Below are positions 1 to 6,226 of a DNA stretch of 7,328 nt, one piece after another. This DNA is from Oscillospiraceae bacterium (GTDB lineage Bacteria; Bacillota; Clostridia; Oscillospirales; Oscillospiraceae), in contig JAFVAS010000315.1 of assembly GCA_017480395.1 (NCBI GenBank), positions 1 to 7,328 of the forward strand. The letters are read 5' to 3'. The position numbers were made by a program, and so were the translations under genes. Within the stretch, counting starts at the first letter, position 1, and each line of letters opens with the position of its first letter. The notes beneath the pieces were generated by a model, which did not search any database, was not told the DNA's origin, and worked only from the letters and a program-made list of their open reading frames with translations.

Positions 1-216
1 CTGGTCTATCTGGCCCACCCCTATGAGGAGATCGCCCGGCGCATCCCCAACCTGGAGACGCGGGGCATCACCCTGGAGACGGGCCAGACCCTGAGGGAGC
101 TCTTTGACTGCCGCGCTCCCCTCTACGCTGCCGTCGCCGATATCACCATCGCCGCCGCCGGCCGCACCATTGAGGAGACGGCCCTGGCCGTCCAGCAGGC
201 CGTTGAGGCGAAATGA
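1..216 (+). CDS. aroK: Shikimate kinase, C-terminal part (5' end outside window)
   Basis: Reading frame 1 is open from the first base to TGA at 214-216 and gives 71 residues. Shikimate kinase phosphorylates the 3-hydroxyl of shikimate with ATP in the cytoplasmic chorismate (aromatic amino acid) pathway. The visible part matches the C-terminal third of the family: a LVYLAHP strand, a PNLETRGI segment corresponding to the family's lid/substrate region, the typical GQTLRELFDCRAPLY helix with its Arg and Tyr, then ADITIAAAGRTIEE and a closing helix. The Walker A loop and shikimate-binding DxD lie upstream and cannot be checked. The stop is 1 nt from the next start, so the two genes are probably co-transcribed and translationally coupled. 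Identification rests on recalled family pattern; a fused or longer protein upstream cannot be excluded. Confidence 0.85.
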   Translation: MVYLAHPYEEIARRIPNLETRGITLETGQTLRELFDCRAPLYAAVADITIAAAGRTIEETALAVQQAVEAK

Positions 217-217
217 T

Positions 218-1060
218 ATGGCAAGTAAAATCGATTTACATATTCACACCACTGCCTCCGACGGCACCCTGACCCCCGCCCAGGTGGTGGAGCTGGCCAA
301 AGCCCAGGGGCTGCACACCATCGCCATCACCGACCACGACACCATGGGCGGCGTCCCCGAGGCGGTGGAGGCGGGACGCCGGATCGGCGTTGCGGTGATT
401 CCGGGCATTGAGATCTCCACCGACTACCGGGATCGGGACACCCATGTGCTGGGCTATGGGCTGGACTGGAACGCCCCGGCCCTCAGGCCGGTGCTGGAGT
501 GGGTGCGCACCGACCGCCACAACCGCAACCAAAAGATGGCCGCGTTGATGCGCGCCGACGGGATCGAGGTGGAGCTTGCAGCGCTGGAGGCCACCCACCC
601 CGGCGCCACCATCGGCCGTCCCCACTTCGCCCGGGTGCTGGTGGAGCAGGGCCGGGCGGAGAGCATCAGCGACGCCTTTGCCCGCTACCTGAATCCGGGA
701 CAGCGCTATTATCTGTCCCGGGGCTACTTCCGCTTCGACGAGGCGGTCTCCGTCATCCGACGCTCCGGCGGGGTGGCGGTGCTGGCCCACCCGCTGCAAT
801 ACGGCTATCCCGAGCCGGAGCTGCGGGCGCTTGTCGCCTACGCTGCGGGCCAGGGGATTCAGGGGATCGAGGTCTACTACACCGGCTATAACCGGGAGCA
901 GCGGGCCCTGCTGCTGGATCTGGCCGGGCAGCTTGGCCTGTTCGCCACCGGGGGCAGCGACTTCCACGGCGCCAACAAACCGGATATTGCCCTGGGCGCG
1001 GGCCACGGCGGCCTTTTTGTCCCCGAAACGGTTCTGACCGCGCTCAAAGAATATCTGTAA
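218..1060 (+). CDS. PHP-domain metal-dependent phosphoesterase (RNase AM / TrpH / YciV type)
   Basis: A 280-aa protein. PHP phosphoesterases use a trinuclear metal site; this subgroup includes the 5'-3' exoribonuclease RNase AM (E. coli YciV/TrpH) and 3',5'-nucleoside bisphosphate phosphatases. All expected ligand motifs are present in order: H8-I-H10 with D15 (HIHTTASDG), D39-H40 (TDHDT), E65 (PGIEIST), H76 (HVLGYGLD), H136 (GRPHF), H191 (LAHP) and D248/H250 (GSDFHG). Length is normal for the family, so it should be an active cytoplasmic enzyme. The start at ATG 218 is chosen because the PHP motif begins 7 residues later and a GAGGCG sequence (205-210) can serve as ribosome-binding site inside the aroK end. 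The frame is open back to 104, but that stretch is aroK in another frame. Co-occurrence with aroK suggests one transcript; no functional link to aromatic synthesis is evident. The exact substrate (RNA 5' ends, pAp or other nucleotides) cannot be decided from sequence. Confidence 0.9.
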   Translation: MASKIDLHIHTTASDGTLTPAQVVELAKAQGLHTIAITDHDTMGGVPEAVEAGRRIGVAVIPGIEISTDYRDRDTHVLGYGLDWNAPALRPVLEWVRTDRHNRNQKMAALMRADGIEVELAALEATHPGATIGRPHFARVLVEQGRAESISDAFARYLNPGQRYYLSRGYFRFDEAVSVIRRSGGVAVLAHPLQYGYPEPELRALVAYAAGQGIQGIEVYYTGYNREQRALLLDLAGQLGLFATGGSDFHGANKPDIALGAGHGGLFVPETVLTALKEYL

Positions 1061-1107
1061 AGGAAAAAGCCTGTTCGCCATAGACGCCCGGTTCCGCAGT
1101 TCTCCGC

Positions 1108-1136
1108 TTGACAAACCGCCCCTTTTGCTCTACACT
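1108..1136 (+). promoter_or_regulatory. Sigma-A-type promoter of the araC-family gene
   Basis: TTGACA (1108-1113, perfect -35) is followed by a 17-nt spacer and TACACT (1131-1136, -10). Transcription would start near 1143, leaving a leader of about 36 nt with a GAGG ribosome-binding site at 1169-1172. No convincing intrinsic terminator was seen between the PHP stop (1060) and this promoter, so some read-through from the aroK-PHP unit is possible. Confidence 0.75.
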
Positions 1137-1178
1137 CTCCATTATTAGATAACACTAACTCTTCCTGCGAGGCACACT

Positions 1179-2102
1179 ATGGCGATTCAGACTTCCTCCC
1201 CCGCCCGCTGTCCCACCGACGGCGAGGTGGAACGAATCCACGACGAAACCGGCGCGATGACGCTCACCCACTACCCGGTCTTCCCCGGCATCGAGCTGAT
1301 CTATCACGACGTCCATTTGCAGCAGCACTCCCACACCCCGGCGGAGGGCGGCAGGCGCTATGTCATCACCCATTGCAACGTCGGGCGCATTGAGTGCGAG
1401 TGGAACGACGGCTTCTTCTACCTGGAGCCCGGCGACATCTCCATCTGCCGCCGGGACGCGGTGCGCACCGACAGCTATTACCCCATCAGCCGCTATCAGG
1501 GGCTGACCATCGTGCTGCGGGAGGATCAGACCCCGGGCTGTATGTCCTGCTTCCTGGCTGATGTGGACGTCTACCCGGTGGAGGTGCTGGATCGGCTGTG
1601 CGGCGACGCAGACTGCTTTGTCATGCGCGCCCACCCCGGCATCGCCCACATCTTCTCCGAGCTTTACTCCGTGCCGGAGTCCATCCGCACCGGCTACTTC
1701 AAGGTCAAGGTGCTGGAGCTGATGCTGTTTCTCAGCTGTGAGACCGGCGCGGAAAACCAGGCCCGCTCCCGCACCATCCCGAAAAGCCAGGTGGAGCTGG
1801 GCAAGCGGGTGTGCAAATTCCTCTCCGCCCACCTGTCGGAGAAGATCACCATCGACCATCTGGCCCGGGCCTTCCACGTCTCCCCCACACAGCTGAAAAC
1901 CAGCTTCAAGGCGGTCTACGGCACGTCGGTCTACGCCTACCTGCGCCATCTGAAAATGCTCGCCGCCGCCACAGAGCTGCGCGGCGGCAACGCCACGATC
2001 CTGGAGGTGGCGGGGCACTACGGCTATGACAACGCCAGCAAATTTGCCAAGGCCTTCCGGGATGAGATGGGGATGTCCCCCAACGAATATCGGAATCAAT
2101 AA
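1179..2102 (+). CDS. AraC-family transcriptional regulator
   Basis: A 307-aa protein with the two-domain layout of AraC/XylS regulators. The N-terminal part (about 30-130) is a cupin-like effector domain with THCNVGRIECEW (64-75) and FFYLEPGDISI (79-89), a pattern common in gut-clostridial AraC proteins. The C-terminal 100 residues hold the DNA-binding pair of helix-turn-helix motifs: first at about 225-248 (IDHLARAFHVSPTQLKTSF), second at about 274-305 (ILEVAGHYGYDNASKFAKAF), ending in the family signature GMSPNEYR. It is probably a cytoplasmic activator responding to a small ligand. ATG 1179 is preceded by GAGG (6-nt gap) and its own promoter. The gene is monocistronic, with a convergent gene on its 3' side, so the neighbourhood does not reveal its target. 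The ligand is unknown. Confidence 0.92.
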   Translation: MAIQTSSPARCPTDGEVERIHDETGAMTLTHYPVFPGIELIYHDVHLQQHSHTPAEGGRRYVITHCNVGRIECEWNDGFFYLEPGDISICRRDAVRTDSYYPISRYQGLTIVLREDQTPGCMSCFLADVDVYPVEVLDRLCGDADCFVMRAHPGIAHIFSELYSVPESIRTGYFKVKVLELMLFLSCETGAENQARSRTIPKSQVELGKRVCKFLSAHLSEKITIDHLARAFHVSPTQLKTSFKAVYGTSVYAYLRHLKMLAAATELRGGNATILEVAGHYGYDNASKFAKAFRDEMGMSPNEYRNQ

Positions 2103-2107
2103 AAAAT

Positions 2108-2142
2108 CAGGAAGCCCCGAGGCGCTGCCTCGGGGCTTCCTG
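2108..2142. terminator. Convergent intrinsic terminator between the araC-family gene and argF
   Basis: A perfect 16-bp stem (CAGGAAGCCCCGAGGC, 2108-2123, with its complement at 2127-2142) closes on a GCT loop. On the minus strand the stem is followed by a T-rich run (ATTTTTTATT, from the A tract at about 2099-2106), so it is a strong rho-independent terminator for argF. On the plus strand the stem is followed only by TGTCTCATTATAATTATTAT, so termination of the araC-family transcript is likely but weaker. Confidence 0.85.
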
Positions 2143-2156
2143 TCTCATTATAATTA

Positions 2157-3140
2157 TTATAGGGTTGCGGCCATGACCGCCTTGATGGTGTGCATGCGGT
2201 TCTCCGCCTCGTCAAAGACGATGGAGCGCGGCGACTCAAATACCTCGTCGGTGACCTCCATGGCGTCGCGCCCAAAGCGCTCCCCCATCTCCTTGCCGAT
2301 GGTGGTCTTGTGGTCGTGGAAGGCGGGCAGGCAGTGCATGAACACGCAGTCCTCCGCCGCGTTGTCCAGGGCGGCCTGATTCACCTGATAGGGGCTCAGG
2401 TCGGCGATGCGCCGCTCCCAGACCTCCACCGGCTCCCCCATGGAGACCCAAACGTCGGTATAGAGCACGTTGGCCCCCGCTGTCCCCTCCGCCGGATCCT
2501 CGGTGAAGTGGACGGTCGCCCCGGTCTCGGCGGCGATGGCGGTGCATTGGTCGATGAGGCTCTGCTCCGGCCAGTAGGCCCTGGGGGCGCACCCGGTGAA
2601 ATGCATCCCCATCTTGGCGCAGCCCACCATCAGGGAGTTGCCCATATTGAAGCGGGCGTCCCCCATATAGGTAAAGTGAATTCCCTTCAAGGTGCCGAAT
2701 TTCTTCCGGATGGTCAGAAAATCCGCCAGGATCTGGGTCGGGTGAAACTCATTGGTCAGGCCGTTCCACACCGGCACCCCGGCGTAATGGGCCAGCTCCT
2801 CCACGATCTCCTGTCCGAAGCCCCGGTATTCGATGCCGTCGAACATCCGGCCCAGCACCCGGGCGGTGTCAGCGATGGACTCCTTTTTGCAGATCTGGGA
2901 GCCGCTGGGGTCGAGATAGGTCACCTGCATCCCCAGATCGTGGGCGGCCACCTCAAAGGCGCAGCGGGTGCGGGTGGAGGTCTTTTCAAAGATCAGGGCG
3001 ATGTTTTTGCCCCGGAAGTCATCGTGGGGGATGCCCGCCTTCTTCTTGGCCTTCAGCTCGGCGGCCAGGTCGATCAGTCCGCCGATCTCCTCCGGTGTAA
3101 AGTCTAAAAGCTTTAAGAAGTTTCTGCCTTTTAAATCCAT
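2157..3140 (-). CDS. argF: Ornithine carbamoyltransferase
   Basis: A 327-aa cytoplasmic enzyme that makes citrulline and phosphate from ornithine and carbamoyl phosphate in arginine synthesis, or runs the reverse reaction in the deiminase pathway. Motifs in order: the carbamoyl-phosphate loop STRTR (55-59), HPTQ (133-136), the ornithine segment GDARFNMGNSL (160-170), D229 with the SMG loop S233-M234-G235, HCLP (269-272, catalytic C270), and the C-terminal ENRMHTIKAVM. Length is normal. Overall it resembles the ArcB/E. coli ArgI-ArgF branch. No deiminase, carbamate kinase or antiporter gene adjoins it, so biosynthetic ArgF is slightly preferred over ArcB. ATG at 3140 is chosen because MDLKGRNFLKLLDF is the conserved N-terminus and AGGAGGAG lies 6 nt upstream; the frame stays open to 3245 but the extra residues have no family counterpart and include the promoter. 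One oddity: F164 occupies the position of the first Asn of the usual DARNN. Confidence 0.95.
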   Translation of the reverse strand: MDLKGRNFLKLLDFTPEEIGGLIDLAAELKAKKKAGIPHDDFRGKNIALIFEKTSTRTRCAFEVAAHDLGMQVTYLDPSGSQICKKESIADTARVLGRMFDGIEYRGFGQEIVEELAHYAGVPVWNGLTNEFHPTQILADFLTIRKKFGTLKGIHFTYMGDARFNMGNSLMVGCAKMGMHFTGCAPRAYWPEQSLIDQCTAIAAETGATVHFTEDPAEGTAGANVLYTDVWVSMGEPVEVWERRIADLSPYQVNQAALDNAAEDCVFMHCLPAFHDHKTTIGKEMGERFGRDAMEVTDEVFESPRSIVFDEAENRMHTIKAVMAATL

Positions 3141-3146
3141 AGCTCG

Positions 3147-3154
3147 CTCCTCCT
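3147..3154 (-). promoter_or_regulatory. Ribosome-binding site that fixes the argF start
   Basis: On the minus strand AGGAGGAG lies 6 nt before the ATG ending at 3140. It supports the 327-aa reading rather than the 362-aa open frame starting at 3245. Confidence 0.85.
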
Positions 3155-3180
3155 GTCGCAAATTCTCCGAATCTGGAGAC

Positions 3181-3209
3181 AGCATACCATGTTCCGCGTC
3201 GAAGTGCAA
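3181..3209 (-). promoter_or_regulatory. Promoter of argF
   Basis: On the minus strand TTGCAC (3204-3209) is the -35 box, the spacer is 17 nt, and TATGCT (3181-3186) is the -10 box. Transcription should start near 3174, giving a leader of about 34 nt. A small dyad, TCTCC-N6-GGAGA (3164-3179), falls on the predicted start point. No good match to the arginine-repressor box (GAAT...ATTC in that order) was found by eye. Confidence 0.7.
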
Positions 3210-3226
3210 GCGGCTTTTCCCGGCGG

Positions 3227-3255
3227 TTGACTTTTCCGCATGCAATCGCTACAAT
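3227..3255 (+). promoter_or_regulatory. Promoter of the HAD hydrolase gene
   Basis: TTGACT (3227-3232), a 17-nt spacer and TACAAT (3250-3255) form a near-consensus promoter; the start point is expected near 3262. Its -35 box is 17 bp from the -35 box of the divergent argF promoter. The strong ribosome-binding site AAAGGAGG (3269-3276) follows, 8 nt from ATG 3285. Confidence 0.8.
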
Positions 3256-3284
3256 AGAGCTGTCAACCAAAGGAGGTTTTTCCC

Positions 3285-3992
3285 ATGCTGCAGGCCATTT
3301 TGTTTGATCTGGACGGGACGCTGCTCCCGATGGATAACGACCACTTCACCAGGGTCTACTTTCAGCTGCTGGCCGAAACCGCCCGGGACTGGGGCTACAC
3401 CGACCCGGATCAGATGGTGCGCACCATCTGGGCCGGAGTGGAGGCCATGGTGCGCAACGACGGCGCGCGCTCCAACTACGACGCCTTCTGGCAGGTGTTC
3501 GGGCAGTGCTACGGGCAGGACAAGCTGGCCGACATCCCAAAATTCTCCCGGTTCTACGACGGTCCCTTCCGAAGGGCGGTGTCCGCCGCGTCCCCCACGC
3601 CCCTGGCCAGAACGGCGGTGTCTCTGGCGCACCGGAAGGCGGAGCACGTCATCCTTGCCACCAACCCGGTCTTCCCCCACAACGCCGACCTGGTGCGGCT
3701 GGAGTGGCTGGGGCTGGGGGAGTCGGATTTTGACCTCATCACCGACTACGAAAACTGCTCCCGCAGCACGCCAAACCCCAACTACTACCGGGATATTCTG
3801 GCCCGGTTTGACCTGGAGCCGTCCCAATGCCTGATGATCGGCAACGACGTTTCCGAGGATTTTGAGGCCGCCCGGGCCGTCGGAATCCCGGTGTATCTGG
3901 TGACCGACTTCCTCATTAATCGCAAGGACGCCCCCTTCGACTGCCCCAGCGGCAGCTACGGGGACATGATCGCCTATTTGCAATCCCTGTAA
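3285..3992 (+). CDS. HAD-family hydrolase (haloacid dehalogenase-like phosphatase)
   Basis: A 235-aa cytoplasmic protein of the HAD superfamily, most members of which are phosphatases acting through an aspartyl-phosphate intermediate. Motif I is FDLDGTL (nucleophile D8, acid D10). Residues about 15-100 are helical and rich in aromatics, as in a C1-type cap. Motif II is ILATNP (T126). The motif III region reads SRSTPNPNYY, where the usual Lys before PNP is Thr (T162); R160 lies two residues earlier. Motif IV is MIGNDVSEDFEAA (D188, D192). Its own promoter and an excellent AAAGGAGG fix the start at 3285. The substrate is unknown. Divergence from argF is the only context clue and does not imply a role in arginine metabolism. 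If T162 removes the motif III base, activity could be altered; more likely another Lys/Arg serves. Confidence 0.88.
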   Translation: MLQAILFDLDGTLLPMDNDHFTRVYFQLLAETARDWGYTDPDQMVRTIWAGVEAMVRNDGARSNYDAFWQVFGQCYGQDKLADIPKFSRFYDGPFRRAVSAASPTPLARTAVSLAHRKAEHVILATNPVFPHNADLVRLEWLGLGESDFDLITDYENCSRSTPNPNYYRDILARFDLEPSQCLMIGNDVSEDFEAARAVGIPVYLVTDFLINRKDAPFDCPSGSYGDMIAYLQSL

Positions 3993-3995
3993 AGC

Positions 3996-4027
3996 AAGGA
4001 TGCCTGCCAGAAATGGCAGGCATCCTT
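3996..4027. terminator. Convergent hairpin between the HAD gene and the lipoprotein gene
   Basis: A perfect 14-bp stem (AAGGATGCCTGCCA, 3996-4009, with its complement at 4014-4027) is closed by a stable GAAA tetraloop. It begins 3 nt after the HAD stop and ends 3 nt before the stop codon of the minus-strand lipoprotein gene. T-tracts are poor on both sides (CCGTTATT on plus, GCTTTACA on minus), so it may act as a bidirectional terminator or as an mRNA 3'-end stabiliser. Confidence 0.7.
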
Positions 4028-4030
4028 CCG

Positions 4031-5017
4031 TTATTCCGGCCAGTCGATCCCGTGCCACAGGACAGGGCAGACCTCCTGTCCGGCGGCGAGGGTACGGAAG
4101 CCCTCGGCCTCCCGGTCATAGATCTCCCGGGTGACGGCACCGTCCTCGGCCCGGGTGAGCACCACCAGATAGTCGGTCTCCGCCCCGGGGACAATGTCCT
4201 CCGGCACCGAATCCGGGGCGTAGGTCTCGCTGCGCAGCAGGCCCCGCTCGTCGCTCATCTCCTGAATCTCCACCGACGCCGGGGCGTGCACCCCGGTGAT
4301 GTGGATGGTGACGGAGCAGGTCTGCTCTCTGGTCTCGCCGTTTTCATCGGTGACGGCGTGGGTCTCAGTCAGGGTCTGGGTCATGGTACCCATCATCGCC
4401 CCGGAGAAGCCGATGCCCTGCCCGCCGGTCAGGTAGACCTCCCCCGCCGCTGTCTGGTAGACGGGGTTGATGTACCAGGTGTTGCTCTCCAGCTGTTCGT
4501 CGTCCAGCTCCTCGGCGGTCAGCGGCACCTCCCCCCTGGTGGGGATATAGAGGGTGGCCTCGATCTGCACCCCCGTCTCGGCGTAGTCGAAGTATACCTC
4601 GTCCAACCCTTCGCCGTCGGAGAAGCTGCCCACCACCGTGGTGTTGCCGCTGCTGTAGGTCGGCGCAAACACGCCGTACCCCTCCAGATCGAACACAAAC
4701 TCCACGTCCGTCCAGCTGTCCCCATACTCCGGGTCGGTGCGGAGCGTCTCCACCCGCCGGGCATAGATGCGGTTCTGGTAGCCGGAGGTGTCATCGATGA
4801 CCACATCTCCGTCACCGAGCAATTGGTTGGCGTGGTCGTTGAAATAGGACTCAAAATCAAACAAATCCAGATAGTCCGCCGTCAGAAAGGCCCCGATCAG
4901 CCGATCCTCGCCCCCGCTGGCGGCCTCGTCCGTCCGGGCCAGGGAGCAGCCGGACAGGGTCAGCAGCAGCGCCGCAGCAACCACCGCCGCCAGAGCGCTA
5001 TTGATCCTCCGTCTCAT
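4031..5017 (-). CDS. Putative lipoprotein of unknown function
   Basis: A 328-aa protein with a classic lipoprotein signal: a basic start (MRRR), a hydrophobic stretch (8-21) and the lipobox L21-S22-G23-C24. After cleavage C24 would be lipidated and the acidic 305-residue mature part held outside the membrane. The mature part is rich in Asp, Glu, Thr and Tyr with beta-type stretches and no transmembrane segment; I recognise no domain. ATG at 5017 is chosen because GGAGG (5024-5028) lies 6 nt upstream and the signal starts there; an ATG at 5041 would add 8 residues without a clear ribosome-binding site. The start overlaps the end of the upstream regulator gene by 20 nt, so it is the last gene of the three-gene operon. 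Context suggests an envelope partner of the membrane protein, which is inference only. Confidence 0.8.
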   Translation of the reverse strand: MRRRINSALAAVVAAALLLTLSGCSLARTDEAASGGEDRLIGAFLTADYLDLFDFESYFNDHANQLLGDGDVVIDDTSGYQNRIYARRVETLRTDPEYGDSWTDVEFVFDLEGYGVFAPTYSSGNTTVVGSFSDGEGLDEVYFDYAETGVQIEATLYIPTRGEVPLTAEELDDEQLESNTWYINPVYQTAAGEVYLTGGQGIGFSGAMMGTMTQTLTETHAVTDENGETREQTCSVTIHITGVHAPASVEIQEMSDERGLLRSETYAPDSVPEDIVPGAETDYLVVLTRAEDGAVTREIYDREAEGFRTLAAGQEVCPVLWHGIDWPE

Positions 5018-5234
5018 TGTCGTCCTCCAATTCTCCGTCAAATTTCAAGATGTCCCCCACATCGCACTGCAGAAAGTAGCAGATGCGGTTGACGGTGTGA
5101 AAGCGGATGCCCTTCGCCTTGCCGGAGCGCAGGATGGAGAGGTTCGCCTCGGTGATGCCCACCTTGGCGCACAGCTCCTTTGCCGTCATCTCCCGCTCCC
5201 GCAGCACCCTGTCCAGGTAAACCCGAATGGCCAT
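4998..5234 (-). CDS. Small Cro/CI-type (YozG-like) helix-turn-helix regulator
   Basis: A 78-aa cytoplasmic DNA-binding protein. The pattern MAIRVYLDRVLREREMT, TAKELCAKVGI (17-27), recognition region TEANLSILRSGKAKGIRF (28-45) and ICYFLQCDVGDIL (51-63) is that of the short Cro/CI family typified by B. subtilis YozG, including the paired cysteines C52 and C57. An acidic tail (66-78) extends past the usual end. Such regulators typically sit directly after a DUF2975 membrane-protein gene (YoaS in B. subtilis), exactly as here: 9 nt separate it from that gene, and AGGGGGGAG before ATG 5234 is its ribosome-binding site. Its 3' end overlaps the lipoprotein gene by 20 nt. It probably controls its own operon through the AT-rich dyad at 6272-6292. 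The family role is still poorly defined. Confidence 0.9.
   Translation of the reverse strand: MAIRVYLDRVLREREMTAKELCAKVGITEANLSILRSGKAKGIRFHTVNRICYFLQCDVGDILKFDGELEDDNETEDQ
5024..5028 (-). promoter_or_regulatory. Ribosome-binding site of the lipoprotein gene inside the regulator gene
   Basis: GGAGG on the minus strand, 6 nt before the ATG ending at 5017. It lies within the regulator's last codons and selects the 328-aa reading; translation of the two genes is likely coupled. Confidence 0.7.
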
Positions 5235-5243
5235 GGCTCCCCC

Positions 5244-6212
5244 CTAAATGAACAGGTCGTTCTCCGCCTTGATCTCCCGGCTGTCCCGGAGCATCCGGGC
5301 AATCAGCAGGGCCAGGAGCACAAAGAGGATGGAGAGCACAGGCAGGATGACGGTGGTCTGGATCACGCTGAACTGCCGGGCAAAGGCCAGCTGAAGCAGC
5401 GCATAGGCCAGGCCGGCACAGACGGTGATGGTCAGATTGCGGACACAGGTCTTTGCCAGGGCGTCGGCGGCGGCCACCGCGGCCTCGGAGTAGCGATCCT
5501 CCGCCATCTCCCGGAGCAGCCGGTGGGCGCGGAACACCACCAGGACATCCAGCCCATAGGGCAGAGAGGAGACGATCCACCCCAGCGCCAGAATCAGGTA
5601 GCTGGGGCCGAGCAGGTGCTCGTTGCCCACATTGCCCGCCCGGAGGACCGCGATGGAATCCAGCAGGCCGGAGAAGCCGCTGCCAAAGATGGCGAACACC
5701 AGCACCGCGTTGACCGCCGCCAGCAGCAGATTCAGGCCGCGCAGCAGTCCGCCGGAGGCCTCCCCCTGTACCCGGCGCAGCACCCGCAGCACCGCATAGC
5801 CCACCAGCAGGGTGTAAAAGGCGCCGCCCAGCAGCAGCTTGCCCCCCTCCGGGGCCCCGGCCATCCCCAGCCAGGGGCGCATCAGCCCCGGATTGACCAT
5901 CAGATAGAGGGCAAAAAACACCTCGGCGCTCAACACCGGCAGCAGGACATCGCCCCAGAACAGGGCCTTTTTCTTCAACCGCGGCACCAGCGCCAGGCAG
6001 GGCAGCAGGCCCAAAATCACATAAAGGATGATGGCGCAGGCGTTGCCGACACCGCCGGAAAGGCTCATGCGCCGCAGCAGCACCCCCAGCGGCTCCAGCG
6101 GGAAGGCAACGGCGTCGGAAAGCCAGCCTGACAGCGCCGAGCGGGCCAGACTGAGCCCGACGCACAGCGCCGCCTCCGCCGCCAACGCCGAGAGATAGAG
6201 CGTCTTCCTCAT
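5244..6212 (-). CDS. Polytopic membrane protein with DUF2975-like C-terminal half
   Basis: A 322-aa integral membrane protein with about seven or eight hydrophobic helices, roughly at 4-24, 57-77, 86-104, 124-144, 159-178, 203-226, 258-276 and 286-306. The C-terminal half (about 200-322) follows the DUF2975/YoaS pattern: an SLPYGLDVLVVFRAHRLL helix, the loop DRYSEAAVAAADALAK, and the closing ARMLRDSREIKAENDLFI, whose END-L-x-I ending is typical of that family. DUF2975 proteins are usually about 160-200 aa with four helices, so the first ~190 residues are an added membrane domain that I do not recognise. AAGGAGG (6219-6225) lies 6 nt before ATG 6212, and the gene has its own strong promoter. 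It is first in the operon, 9 nt from the YozG-like regulator. A sensor or sequestering role towards that regulator is plausible but unproven. No catalytic motif is visible. Confidence 0.82.
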   Translation of the reverse strand: MRKTLYLSALAAEAALCVGLSLARSALSGWLSDAVAFPLEPLGVLLRRMSLSGGVGNACAIILYVILGLLPCLALVPRLKKKALFWGDVLLPVLSAEVFFALYLMVNPGLMRPWLGMAGAPEGGKLLLGGAFYTLLVGYAVLRVLRRVQGEASGGLLRGLNLLLAAVNAVLVFAIFGSGFSGLLDSIAVLRAGNVGNEHLLGPSYLILALGWIVSSLPYGLDVLVVFRAHRLLREMAEDRYSEAAVAAADALAKTCVRNLTITVCAGLAYALLQLAFARQFSVIQTTVILPVLSILFVLLALLIARMLRDSREIKAENDLFI

Positions 6213-6226
6213 GGTGTACCTCCTTC

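Noticed and set aside
104..217. N-terminal extension of the PHP protein to ATG 104
   Set aside because: The added 38 residues are the aroK 3' end read out of frame (Pro/Ser/Arg-rich), while ATG 218 starts right before the PHP motif.
1155..2099. Minus-strand 314-aa open frame opposite the araC-family gene
   Set aside because: Composition is that of an antisense shadow (Gly/Val/Ala/His-rich) and the plus strand encodes a clear AraC protein with promoter and ribosome-binding site.
3162..3172. ATTC-TCC-GAAT near the argF start point considered as an arginine-repressor box
   Set aside because: ARG boxes have GAAT before ATTC with AT-rich centres; here the order is reversed and the spacing is wrong.
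3225..3268. Inverted repeat GGTTGAC ... GTCAACC around the HAD promoter
   Set aside because: Seven-bp arms separated by 30 nt are expected about once by chance in a region this size; no other support.
4013..6131. Two long plus-strand open frames (4013-5092 and 5001-6131) antisense to the three-gene operon
   Set aside because: Their products are Gly/His/Gln/Arg/Pro-rich and low in complexity with no domain, no ribosome-binding site of note, and they mirror well-supported minus-strand genes; this is usual in GC-rich coding DNA.
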